Origin: an uncultured Porphyromonadaceae bacterium
GTDB lineage: Bacteria; Bacteroidota; Bacteroidia; Bacteroidales; Paludibacteraceae
DNA length: 6,838 bases
Direction of reading: 5' to 3'
Assembly (NCBI GenBank): GCA_937898265.1
Contig: CALEJM010000266.1
Coordinates: 1 to 6,838, forward strand
Position numbers and translations under genes: made by a program. Positions 1 through 6,838 of the stretch are shown here, piece after piece (the stretch's first letter is position 1; the number at the start of each line of letters is the position of its first letter). The notes beneath the pieces are model-generated. The model was not told the DNA's origin and made no database searches. It worked only from the letters and a program-made list of their open reading frames with translations.

Positions 1-60
1 AATGTTACTTCGTTTACATAGCCTCCAATAATAACTTTATTGATCCCAGATACATCATAC
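1..60. other. Foreign-looking AT-rich left edge, probable junction
   Basis: This stretch is clearly more AT-rich than the glycosyltransferase that follows. The glycosyltransferase frame hits a TGA stop at 41-43, and the residues expected upstream of its NAD motif are absent. On the minus strand a frame stays open from 86 down to 3 and reads as a plausible protein fragment containing YDVSGINKVIIGGYVNEVT. I do not recognise that fragment. The simplest reading is that about 60 bases of another sequence, coding on the opposite strand, are joined to a truncated glycosyltransferase gene. With so little sequence, the minus-strand frame could be open by chance. Confidence 0.35.
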
Positions 61-667
61 CTTCCGTCAGCAGCTGCCTTACCATCTGGCGTTGAATGCC
101 GACGTGGCGTTCCGTCCTGATGATCTTCAGCGTTTGTTGGAAGTGATGGACAACGACTCCACTATCGGTGCACTGATGCCGAAGGTCTATTATCCGAATG
201 GCGATTTGCAGCATCTATGTCGTCTGCTCCCTACGCCGTTGGACCTCTTTGGTCGCCGTTTCCTGCCCGATTGCTGGATGGCGAAACGGGTGTCGCGACT
301 TGAACTCCGTCACACCTCTTACACTCAGGAGATGCCGATACCTCATATTTCTGGCTGCTTTATGCTGCTCCGAACGGAGACACTGCGTGAAGTGGGACTG
401 TTTGACCCACGCTATTTCCTCTATATGGAAGACGTGGACCTCTCGCGTCGTATCCATCAGAAGTATCGCACACTCTTCTATCCCTCTGTCAGCATCGTTC
501 ACCAACACGAGCGCGGCAGTTATAAGACTTGGCATCTGTTAGGTGTTCACGTGATGAGTGCCATCCGTTATTTTAATAAATGGGGTTGGTGGAAAGATGC
601 GGAACGTGACGCTGTGAACAAGCGTGTCTTAGAGAAAAGTTATGAACAAACGAGTAATAAACAATAA
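44..667 (+). CDS. Family 2 glycosyltransferase, 5'-truncated
   Basis: This is the C-terminal two thirds of a GT-A fold, family 2 glycosyltransferase of the rhamnosyltransferase-like type. Such enzymes move a sugar from a nucleotide donor onto a growing surface polysaccharide on the cytoplasmic side of the membrane. Counting from the TTG at 92, the NADV motif at residues 2-5 takes the place of the metal-binding DxD. ISGCFMLLR (about 86-94) and FLYMEDVDLSRR (109-120) form the acceptor and catalytic-base region, with E113-D114 the likely base pair. HQHERGSYKT follows at 137-146. The TTG at 92 is not a natural start: the frame reads back through YHLA to about base 62 in good family style, then meets a TGA at 41-43. 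The missing N-terminal half, including the nucleotide-binding strand, lies beyond the apparent junction near base 60. The next gene starts 10 bases downstream. Acceptor and donor sugar cannot be told from the sequence. Confidence 0.85.
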   Translation, partial: SQIHHTFRQQLPYHLALNADVAFRPDDLQRLLEVMDNDSTIGALMPKVYYPNGDLQHLCRLLPTPLDLFGRRFLPDCWMAKRVSRLELRHTSYTQEMPIPHISGCFMLLRTETLREVGLFDPRYFLYMEDVDLSRRIHQKYRTLFYPSVSIVHQHERGSYKTWHLLGVHVMSAIRYFNKWGWWKDAERDAVNKRVLEKSYEQTSNKQ

Positions 668-677
668 ATTGTAAACT

Positions 678-1256
678 ATGGGAAAATTTGATATCACACA
701 AATTGGCGGTGCTTTCCTTGCTCTCTTTGCTATCATCGATATCTTAGGCGCAGTGCCTATCATTTTGGGATTGCAACAACGTGGCGAAGAAGTGAAACCA
801 TTCCGCACCACTTTGGCATCTGTCATCATCTTCGTGGCGTTCCTCTTTGCGGGCGACTTGATTCTGCGCTTGTTCAGTGTGGATACGCAGTCGTTTGCTG
901 TAGCAGGTTCGTTGGTCTTGTTTATCATGGCGTTGGAGATGATCCTCGGCATCGATATCATTCGCTATAACGGTCCAAAAGGCGCTTCGTCTGTCGTTCC
1001 TTTGGCTTTCCCGCTGGTAGCAGGTCCTGGCTCAATCACAGCCATCCTCTCTATGCGTGCCGACTACGACCTCGTCAATATCCTCATCGCCCTTGTGCTG
1101 AATATCCTCTGGGTGTATGTGGTGCTGAGGTCGACGAAGAAGGTGCACCAACTCATTGGCGACGGTGCCGTCTATATCATGCGTAAGTTCTTTGGCATTA
1201 TCTTGTTGGCTATGTGCGTCAAGTTGTTTGCCTCCAACGTAAGTCACTTGCTGTAG
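678..1256 (+). CDS. MarC/UPF0056 family integral membrane protein
   Basis: The 192-residue product is almost entirely hydrophobic, with six likely transmembrane helices at about residues 7-32, 44-66, 72-92, 103-124, 131-151 and 165-188. This is the usual size and layout of the MarC family. The family signature is seen in the fourth segment, VVPLAFPLVAGPGSITAIL (106-124), along with the N-terminal ALFAIIDILGAVPI stretch. MarC proteins sit in the inner membrane. Despite the name, a role in multiple antibiotic resistance has not held up, and the substrate is unknown. The ATG at 678 lies 10 bases after the glycosyltransferase stop and lacks a Shine-Dalgarno sequence, as is normal in Bacteroidetes. 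It is probably co-transcribed with its neighbours, but the family gives no functional link to them. Confidence 0.9.
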   Translation: MGKFDITQIGGAFLALFAIIDILGAVPIILGLQQRGEEVKPFRTTLASVIIFVAFLFAGDLILRLFSVDTQSFAVAGSLVLFIMALEMILGIDIIRYNGPKGASSVVPLAFPLVAGPGSITAILSMRADYDLVNILIALVLNILWVYVVLRSTKKVHQLIGDGAVYIMRKFFGIILLAMCVKLFASNVSHLL

Positions 1257-1263
1257 CGCTCCG

Positions 1264-1908
1264 ATGAATCTCTCCGACCGCACCTTGCTCCCTCCTGCCT
1301 ACTGTGGTCCCATCGACTACTACAGTTGGTTGGTCAACACTCCTGTTGCTATAGAGGCGTGCGGACATTATGAGCGTCAAACCTTTGCCAACCGTTGCCG
1401 AATCATGACAGCAGGCGGTCCCCTCGACCTCTCCGTTCCCGTTGAGAAACCGTTGCCCGATACCTTGATGAGCGACGTCAAGATAGCATGGAACAACGAC
1501 TGGGCAACGCTCCATTTCCGTGCGATAGAGAGTGCCTATAGTTCCTCCCCCTATTTCGTTTATTTCCGTGAGGAGTTACAGGCTCTGTATCAGTCGCACC
1601 CAACCCATCTCTTAGCGTGGAATCTCCGTCTGCAAGAGCAGATTCTCTCGTGGTTGGGATTTGATTCCGTCGACCTTTTGGTGACGGAGCGATACGAAAA
1701 TGGCAAAGATGCAAAAAATGTCCTCCGAACTTGCATCCATCCTAAAAAAAAGTGTGTACCTTTGCACAATGTTTGTCTCGACCCCTACTACCAGGTGTTC
1801 GGACAGCGTTATGGCTTTGTTTCTCGCCTGAGTATCCTTGATATGCTCTTCAATATCGGTCGCGAAGCACGCCTTTACTTGTTGGAAAATAATAAAACAA
1901 ACAAATAA
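1264..1908 (+). CDS. WbqC family protein
   Basis: The 214-residue soluble protein matches the WbqC-like family in length and motif order: PAYCGPIDYYSWL near the N-terminus (11-23), HYERQTFANRCRI (35-47), LSVPV (56-60), HFRAIESAYSSSPYFVYF (84-101) and YYQVFGQRYGFVSRLSILDMLFN (175-197). WbqC was named from an O-antigen gene cluster, and members are found in polysaccharide clusters and widely in Bacteroidetes. The biochemical role is not established. A link to surface-sugar biosynthesis fits the glycosyltransferase two genes upstream but remains inference. The ATG at 1264 is 7 bases after the MarC stop, and the downstream ilvE starts 15 bases after this stop, so all four genes could form one transcript. 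The weakly conserved segment around residues 155-168 is encoded by DNA that also looks like a promoter. Confidence 0.85.
   Translation: MNLSDRTLLPPAYCGPIDYYSWLVNTPVAIEACGHYERQTFANRCRIMTAGGPLDLSVPVEKPLPDTLMSDVKIAWNNDWATLHFRAIESAYSSSPYFVYFREELQALYQSHPTHLLAWNLRLQEQILSWLGFDSVDLLVTERYENGKDAKNVLRTCIHPKKKCVPLHNVCLDPYYQVFGQRYGFVSRLSILDMLFNIGREARLYLLENNKTNK
1731..1764 (+). promoter_or_regulatory. Bacteroidetes-type promoter inside the WbqC gene
   Basis: A TTG at 1731-1733 and TACCTTTG at 1757-1764 are separated by 23 bases. This matches the -33 TTTG / -7 TAnnTTTG promoter pattern of Bacteroidetes at the upper end of its usual spacing. A run of eight A residues lies between the two boxes, and GCAC follows the -7 box, as is common in these promoters. 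Transcription would start near 1770, giving ilvE a leader of about 150 bases. The site lies within the 3' third of the WbqC coding region. It is inferred from sequence alone. Confidence 0.55.
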
Positions 1909-1923
1909 AATAATACAAACATT

Positions 1924-2952
1924 ATGACAAACGACATCGATTGGGGCAGCCTCAGCTTTGGCTATGTTCCAACTGACTACAATGTTCGTTGCTACTACCG
2001 CAACGGCAAATGGGGTGAAATTGAAGTTAGCTCAGAAGCTACTGTAAACGTTCACATGGCTGCTTCTTGCCTCCACTATGGTCAAGAGGCTTTCGAAGGC
2101 TTGAAAGCTTTCCGTGGCAAAGACGGTAAAGTGCGTATCTTCCGTCTTGAGGAGAACGGCAAACGTCTCCAAAGCTCTTGCCAAGGTATCTGCATGCCTG
2201 AGCTCCCATTGGAAAAATTCGAAGAGGCTATCCTCAAGGTTGTAAAACTCAACGCTCGTTTCATTCCACCATACGAGACAGGCGCTTCTCTCTACATCCG
2301 TCCAGTGCTCTTCGGTACAGGTATCACCGTTGGTGTAAAACCAGCTGACGAATATCTCTTCGTTGTATTCGTAACTCCAGTAGGCCCATACTTCAAAGGT
2401 GGTTTCCAAGCCAACCCATACGTTATCTCACGCAAATACGATCGTTCAGCTCCTCTCGGCACCGGTATCTACAAAGTAGGCGGTAACTACGCTGCTTCTC
2501 TCCGCGCTCACGTTGAGGCTTGCCACGGTGGTCAATATGCTTGCGAATTCTATCTCGACGCAAAAGAGAAGAAATATATCGACGAAGCAGGTGCAGCTAA
2601 CTTCTTTGGTATCAAAGGCAACACCTACGTTACTCCAAAGAGCACATCTATCCTCCCTTCAATCACCAACAAGAGCTTGATGCAGTTGGCAGAAGACCTC
2701 GGCTTGCAAGTTGAGCGTCGTCCAATCGCTATCGACGAATTGGTTGACTTCGACGAGGCAGGTGCTTGCGGCACAGCTGCTGTTATCAGCCCTATCTCAC
2801 GTATCGACGACCCAGAGACTGGCAAAAGCTATACCTTCGGTAAAGACGGCCAACCAGGTCCTAAGTCATTGATGCTCTACAACGCTCTCCGCGCTATCCA
2901 ACTCGGTGAGGCTGAAGACAAACACGGCTGGATTACAGAAGTAGAACTCTAA
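1924..2952 (+). CDS. ilvE: Branched-chain amino acid aminotransferase
   Basis: This is a class IV (fold type IV) PLP-dependent aminotransferase that interconverts leucine, isoleucine and valine with their 2-oxo acids using glutamate/2-oxoglutarate, in the cytoplasm. At 342 residues it has the length of the longer BCAT subgroup. HYGQEAFEGLKAFR (51-64) opens the conserved core, and SLYIRPVLFGTG (122-133) holds the Arg of the substrate pocket. GTGIYKVGGNYA (179-190) carries the Schiff-base lysine K184, YIDEAGAANFF (218-228) carries the PLP-contacting E222, and GTAAVISPI (283-291) forms the phosphate-binding end of the domain. The start lacks a Shine-Dalgarno sequence and is preceded by an A/T-rich stretch. 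Codon choice is strongly biased (CTC, ATC, AAC, CGT), suggesting high expression. It is last in the cluster, with a likely promoter of its own inside the gene before it and a terminator 21 bases after its stop. Confidence 0.96.
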   Translation: MTNDIDWGSLSFGYVPTDYNVRCYYRNGKWGEIEVSSEATVNVHMAASCLHYGQEAFEGLKAFRGKDGKVRIFRLEENGKRLQSSCQGICMPELPLEKFEEAILKVVKLNARFIPPYETGASLYIRPVLFGTGITVGVKPADEYLFVVFVTPVGPYFKGGFQANPYVISRKYDRSAPLGTGIYKVGGNYAASLRAHVEACHGGQYACEFYLDAKEKKYIDEAGAANFFGIKGNTYVTPKSTSILPSITNKSLMQLAEDLGLQVERRPIAIDELVDFDEAGACGTAAVISPISRIDDPETGKSYTFGKDGQPGPKSLMLYNALRAIQLGEAEDKHGWITEVEL

Positions 2953-2972
2953 TTCTATCAGCAATATCCCAA

Positions 2973-3011
2973 AGTGGTCCTTCGTCGGTAGATGAAGGAC
3001 TGCTTTTTTTT
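2973..3011 (+). terminator. Rho-independent terminator after ilvE
   Basis: GTCCTTCGTC (2977-2986) pairs with GATGAAGGAC (2991-3000) around a GGTA loop with one G-T wobble. The stem can be extended outward by four more pairs (2973-2976 with 3001-3004, two of them wobbles). A run of eight T residues follows at 3004-3011. It lies 21 bases after the ilvE stop and separates the metabolic cluster from the outer-membrane genes. Confidence 0.9.
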
Positions 3012-3118
3012 GTTAGGGTAGAGTAAACCTTTTGCCCAGTTTTAAGTCTTTTGAATGTTGAAGTTTCTCTTTTGAAGGTAAAAACGGCTGTTTTGTCCTG
3101 CTTGCAGGCGACTCTGGC

Positions 3119-3148
3119 TTGGAATTCGGGGAAAAAGAGTTATTTTTG
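3119..3148 (+). promoter_or_regulatory. Promoter of the first barrel gene
   Basis: TTG at 3119-3121 and TATTTTTG at 3141-3148 are 19 bases apart, matching the Bacteroidetes -33/-7 consensus (TTTG and TAnnTTTG). Transcription would start near 3155, leaving a leader of roughly 35 bases. That leader is very A/T-rich (AAACATTTTAAAACAAAAC) and has no Shine-Dalgarno sequence, a pattern typical of well-translated Bacteroidetes genes. Bases 3012-3118 before it hold no feature I can identify. Confidence 0.75.
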
Positions 3149-3190
3149 CACTTGATTCTTTGGACATAAACATTTTAAAACAAAACTCAT

Positions 3191-3682
3191 ATGAAAAAAG
3201 TATTATTAGTTCTCGCAATGGTGCTCGGCTTCGGCCTTGCTGCCTATGCACAACCACGTGCTATCGGTGTACGCCTTGGTGGTGATGCCGATTTTTCTTA
3301 TGAACATCAGTTGGGTAACAACATGATCGACTTGGAAGTCGGTGTTCCTGGTTTCTTCAATGCCTTCAACGGTCACTGGGGTGTTCACGCTGCTGCAACC
3401 TACGACTGGATCTTCAACTTCAAGTCTTGGAGCGGTAAAGGTGAATGGAACTGGTATCCTGGCGTAGGTCTCGCCGGTGGTTTCTACAACTGCCCTAATG
3501 AAGAGCATTCTGGCCATGGTTTCCTCGGTATTGCAGGTCGTATCGGCGTGGAATATAACTTCTGGTTTCCACTTCAACTCTCTTTGGACTACCGTCCAGT
3601 AATCGGCTATGGTTTCAACCACGGCTTCTATGACAGTGGTTTCTATGGTATTGCCCTCGGCATCCGCTATCGTTTCAACTAA
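3191..3682 (+). CDS. Small secreted outer-membrane beta-barrel protein (paralogue 1)
   Basis: The 163-residue product starts with a clear signal peptide: MKK, a hydrophobic core and an AYA cleavage site after residue 20, giving a mature protein beginning QPRAIG. The remainder alternates aromatic and small residues as in amphipathic beta strands and ends in IRYRFN, close to the aromatic-terminated C-terminal strand recognised by the barrel assembly machinery. A small 8-strand-like outer-membrane barrel is the best description, and no specific substrate or name can be given. It is the first of three tandem paralogues. It shares QPRAIG, VHAAATYDWIF and RIGVEYNFWFPLQLSLDYRP with the second copy, while the segments between these, probably surface loops, differ. 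It has its own promoter upstream and terminator downstream, so it can be transcribed alone. Confidence 0.85.
   Translation: MKKVLLVLAMVLGFGLAAYAQPRAIGVRLGGDADFSYEHQLGNNMIDLEVGVPGFFNAFNGHWGVHAAATYDWIFNFKSWSGKGEWNWYPGVGLAGGFYNCPNEEHSGHGFLGIAGRIGVEYNFWFPLQLSLDYRPVIGYGFNHGFYDSGFYGIALGIRYRFN
3380..3411 (+). repeat. 32-base direct repeat, copy 1 (copy 2 at 3977-4008)
   Basis: Bases 3380-3411 and 3977-4008 differ at one silent position (CAC versus CAT) and encode GVHAAATYDW in the first two barrel genes. The near identity reflects a recent duplication or gene conversion between the paralogues rather than a mobile element. Confidence 0.85.
3539..3597 (+). repeat. 59-base direct repeat, copy 1 (copy 2 at 4166-4224)
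   Basis: Bases 3539-3597 and 4166-4224 differ at four positions, all silent third bases. Both encode RIGVEYNFWFPLQLSLDYRP, the most conserved part of the barrel family. The third gene keeps only the outline of this segment (FEYELSSVPLSLAIDYRP). Confidence 0.85.
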
Positions 3683-3707
3683 TCGTCAGATAAGTTATAT
3701 CTTTTCT

Positions 3708-3746
3708 AAGGCTACATGCGAAAAACGCGTGTAGCCTTTGTTTTTT
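3708..3746 (+). terminator. Rho-independent terminator after barrel gene 1
   Basis: AAGGCTACATGCG (3708-3720) pairs with CGCGTGTAGCCTT (3726-3738) across an AAAAA loop, with a single T-G wobble in 13 pairs. It is followed by TG and six T residues to 3746. It begins 25 bases after the stop of the first barrel gene. Its 3' end overlaps the -33 box of the next promoter. Confidence 0.9.
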
Positions 3747-3767
3747 GGAGAATAAAATGTATCTTTG
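3737..3767 (+). promoter_or_regulatory. Promoter of barrel genes 2 and 3
   Basis: TTTG at 3737-3740 and TATCTTTG at 3760-3767, with 19 bases between them, give an almost perfect Bacteroidetes promoter. The -33 box uses the last bases of the terminator stem and the start of its T-tract. Transcription would start near 3774 with a leader of about 17 bases before the ATG at 3791. Confidence 0.8.
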
Positions 3768-3790
3768 TACCCTAATTTAAAATACATCTT

Positions 3791-4309
3791 ATGACTAAAA
3801 AACTATTAGTTTTATTCGCTATGGCTCTGTGCTTTGCCACAGCGGCATTGGCTCAGCCACGTGCAATCGGCGGCAGAATTTTCGGCGACTGGGAAGTGAG
3901 CTATCAGCATCAACTTGGCGAAAAGAATATGTTGCAGGTTGAAGTTGGCTTACCACCTCTGTTCAATCGTTTCGGCGGTGTTCATGCTGCTGCAACCTAC
4001 GACTGGATTTTCCCTATCACCTCATGGACCGAGGAAGGCTCCTGGAACTGGTATGCTGGTGTTGGTGCCGGATTGGGTGTCAACTACTATACACGCTACT
4101 ACAATAAACCGGAAGATGCAGCTCCTGGCGACGGTCGTTATTGCCTGTTTATGGGTGTAGCCGGACGTATCGGTGTGGAGTATAACTTCTGGTTCCCACT
4201 CCAACTCTCTTTGGACTACCGTCCTATTATCGGTCCTGCGTTCCGTCATGGTTTCCATGAGTATGGTATGACAAGTATTGCCTTGAGTGTGAGATATAAA
4301 TTCAACTAA
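3791..4309 (+). CDS. Small secreted outer-membrane beta-barrel protein (paralogue 2)
   Basis: This 172-residue paralogue of the preceding gene has the same plan: a signal peptide (MTKKLLVLF and on, cleavage after ALA at residue 21), mature start QPRAIGGRIFGDW, alternating beta-strand pattern and a C-terminal VRYKFN strand. VHAAATYDWIF and RIGVEYNFWFPLQLSLDYRP are identical to copy 1. The insert at about residues 99-117 (YYTRYYNKPEDAAPGDGRY) is longer and unlike copy 1, as expected for a surface loop. It has its own promoter, and the third barrel gene begins 18 bases after its stop with no promoter or terminator between, so the two are probably co-transcribed. The function is unknown. No catalytic motif is seen, and a structural or small-pore role is only a guess. 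Confidence 0.85.
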   Translation: MTKKLLVLFAMALCFATAALAQPRAIGGRIFGDWEVSYQHQLGEKNMLQVEVGLPPLFNRFGGVHAAATYDWIFPITSWTEEGSWNWYAGVGAGLGVNYYTRYYNKPEDAAPGDGRYCLFMGVAGRIGVEYNFWFPLQLSLDYRPIIGPAFRHGFHEYGMTSIALSVRYKFN

Positions 4310-4327
4310 AATAAACGTTTACAAGAT

Positions 4328-4932
4328 ATGAAAAAACTTATGTTGATTGTTGCTTGCTGCCTCGGAATGGCAGTCACAGCAATGGCTCAACCACACGCCA
4401 TCGGTTTGCGTGTTGGACAAAATGCAGAACTTTTCAGCAAGAGGTAAACCAAGGTAACATGCTGCAGATTGACTTGGGCGGCTATGCATACCGTGGCTTC
4501 CAAGCTTCTGTAACCTACGCTTGGCGCAGTCAAGTGAATGGTTCAAGTGCTTCAGGTACTTGGTCATCTTACGGTGGCTTCGGTATCGGTGGCGGTTATG
4601 CTCCAAGCGGCCGTGATTTCTGGCAACACGCAGAGATGTTCCGCAGCAAAACCACAGCATGGTATATGAACGAACACTCCTATAAAGAGTCTCTTGCCAA
4701 CGGCAGACCTTGCGACCTCTACGACTACGGCTTCTTCGGCATCCTTGGTCTCGTAGGTTTTGAATACGAACTCAGCAGCGTGCCTTTGTCTTTGGCTATC
4801 GACTACCGTCCATTGTTCGGCATCGATCTTGGTAAGCGTATCCCATACGACGACAAAACCAACAACAAAGGAATCAAATTCCACACCCCAGGTCTCTGGG
4901 ATGTCGCATTCTGCGTTCGTTACGTGTTCTAA
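4328..4932 (+). pseudogene. Barrel paralogue 3, interrupted by a one-base frameshift
   Basis: The reading frame starts at the ATG at 4328 with a good signal peptide (MKKLMLIVACCLGM, cleavage after AMA at residue 20, then QPHAIGLRVGQNAE) but stops at a TAA at 4445-4447. The rest of the gene continues in another frame (QQEVNQGNMLQIDLGG onward) to the TAA at 4930-4932. Adding one T to the TTTT at 4431-4434 joins the frames and gives a product of about 201 residues. Around the break it aligns residue for residue with copy 2 up to the NMLQ motif. The corrected protein ends in CVRYVF and has a longer central loop (FWQHAEMF to CDLYDY) than its neighbours. The ORF opening at the ATG at 4354 uses the wrong frame for the signal peptide and is not a real start. 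The downstream frame keeps good codon use, so the break is either recent or a sequencing/assembly error. Confidence 0.8.
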
Positions 4933-4959
4933 TTACCGCATAACAATATAACAATTCTC

Positions 4960-5001
4960 AAGACTCTCAAAGTGGTTCGCTTTGAGGGTCTTGCTGTTTT
5001 T
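4960..5001 (+). terminator. Rho-independent terminator after the barrel genes
   Basis: AAGACTCTCAAAG (4960-4972) pairs with CTTTGAGGGTCTT (4980-4992) around a seven-base loop with one T-G wobble, and five T residues follow at 4997-5001. It closes the barrel-gene unit ahead of the gpmI promoter. Confidence 0.88.
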
Positions 5002-5036
5002 ATAAGGGTAGAAAAAGAAAACCTGAAAGAGGTGGG

Positions 5037-5065
5037 CTGAAAACGAAAAAATCGTTGTATCTTTG
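5037..5065 (+). promoter_or_regulatory. Promoter of gpmI (weak -33, strong -7)
   Basis: TATCTTTG at 5058-5065 is a perfect Bacteroidetes -7 box, followed by TAG. The -33 region holds only CTG at 5037-5039 (18-base spacing) instead of TTTG, so the upstream element is weak. The implied start near 5072 leaves a leader of about 65 bases, longer than those of the barrel genes. Confidence 0.65.
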
Positions 5066-5081
5066 TAGTCGGTAAATTAGG

Positions 5082-5118
5082 CGGTGAAGAAGTCTTTGTT
5101 TGAAAGGTTTAGTCACCG
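5082..5118 (+). other. Possible leader hairpin before gpmI
   Basis: CGGTGA (5082-5087) and TCACCG (5113-5118) are perfectly complementary and enclose 25 bases within the gpmI leader. The stem is only six pairs and no known riboswitch or binding motif is recognised, so any regulatory role is speculative. Confidence 0.2.
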
Positions 5119-5136
5119 ATAGAAAGATATAAACAG

Positions 5137-6838
<1,702 letters not shown>

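Noticed and set aside
2032..2409. 125-codon minus-strand frame inside ilvE
   Set aside because: It lies entirely within the well-supported ilvE gene, has no promoter or leader of its own and shows no recognisable motif.
3098..3109. CCTGCTTGCAGG palindrome upstream of the first barrel gene
   Set aside because: A 5-base stem with a 2-base loop is too short to support an operator or terminator call without other evidence.
4425..4450. Programmed ribosomal frameshift in the third barrel gene
   Set aside because: There is no classic slippery heptamer, no clear stimulatory hairpin downstream and no internal Shine-Dalgarno-like site. The paralogues need no shift.
4354..4932. 192-codon frame as an independent gene with its own start
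   Set aside because: Its first ~27 codons are the signal-peptide region of the third barrel gene read in the wrong frame. Only the part after about 4435 is meaningful.

Overview
The window looks like a metagenome-derived contig made of at least two kinds of genome. Bases from about 60 to 5800 are typical of the Bacteroidales (Prevotella-like). Genes there start without Shine-Dalgarno sequences, the promoters carry the Bacteroidetes -7 box TAnnTTTG, and codons favour GGT, CGT and CCA/CCT. From about 5800-5840 to the end, the sequence turns GC-rich with CCC/CTG/CGG codons and a strong GAAGGAG ribosome binding site, as in Clostridia (Firmicutes). The switch falls inside the reading frame of phosphoglycerate mutase. 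The first ~60 bases are AT-rich and also look foreign.

Layout. (1) 44-2952, plus strand: a tight gene cluster with gaps of 10, 7 and 15 bases. It holds the C-terminal part of a family 2 glycosyltransferase, a MarC-family membrane protein, a WbqC-family protein and the branched-chain aminotransferase ilvE, ending in a strong terminator. A good Bacteroidetes-type promoter lies inside the WbqC gene and probably gives ilvE its own transcription. (2) 3119-5001: three tandem paralogues encoding small secreted outer-membrane beta-barrel proteins. The first has its own promoter and terminator. The second and third share a promoter, and the third is broken by a one-base frameshift near its 5' end. A terminator follows. 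(3) 5058-6657: promoter, 71-base leader and gpmI (cofactor-independent phosphoglycerate mutase). Its first ~225 codons are Bacteroidales-like and the rest Clostridia-like, yet the frame is intact and every active-site residue is present. (4) 6689-6838: the first 50 codons of enolase, the next glycolytic enzyme, in a gpmI-eno order common in Firmicutes.

The genes give no sign of a new defence or mobile system. The most notable points are the mosaic gpmI (most likely an assembly or amplification chimera joined at a conserved stretch, less likely real recombination), the family of tandem barrel proteins with conserved cores and divergent loops, the frameshift in the third copy, and the promoter embedded in a coding sequence. 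No stretch over 300 bases lacks a gene. The two longest intergenic regions (2953-3190 and 4933-5136) hold a terminator followed by a promoter.
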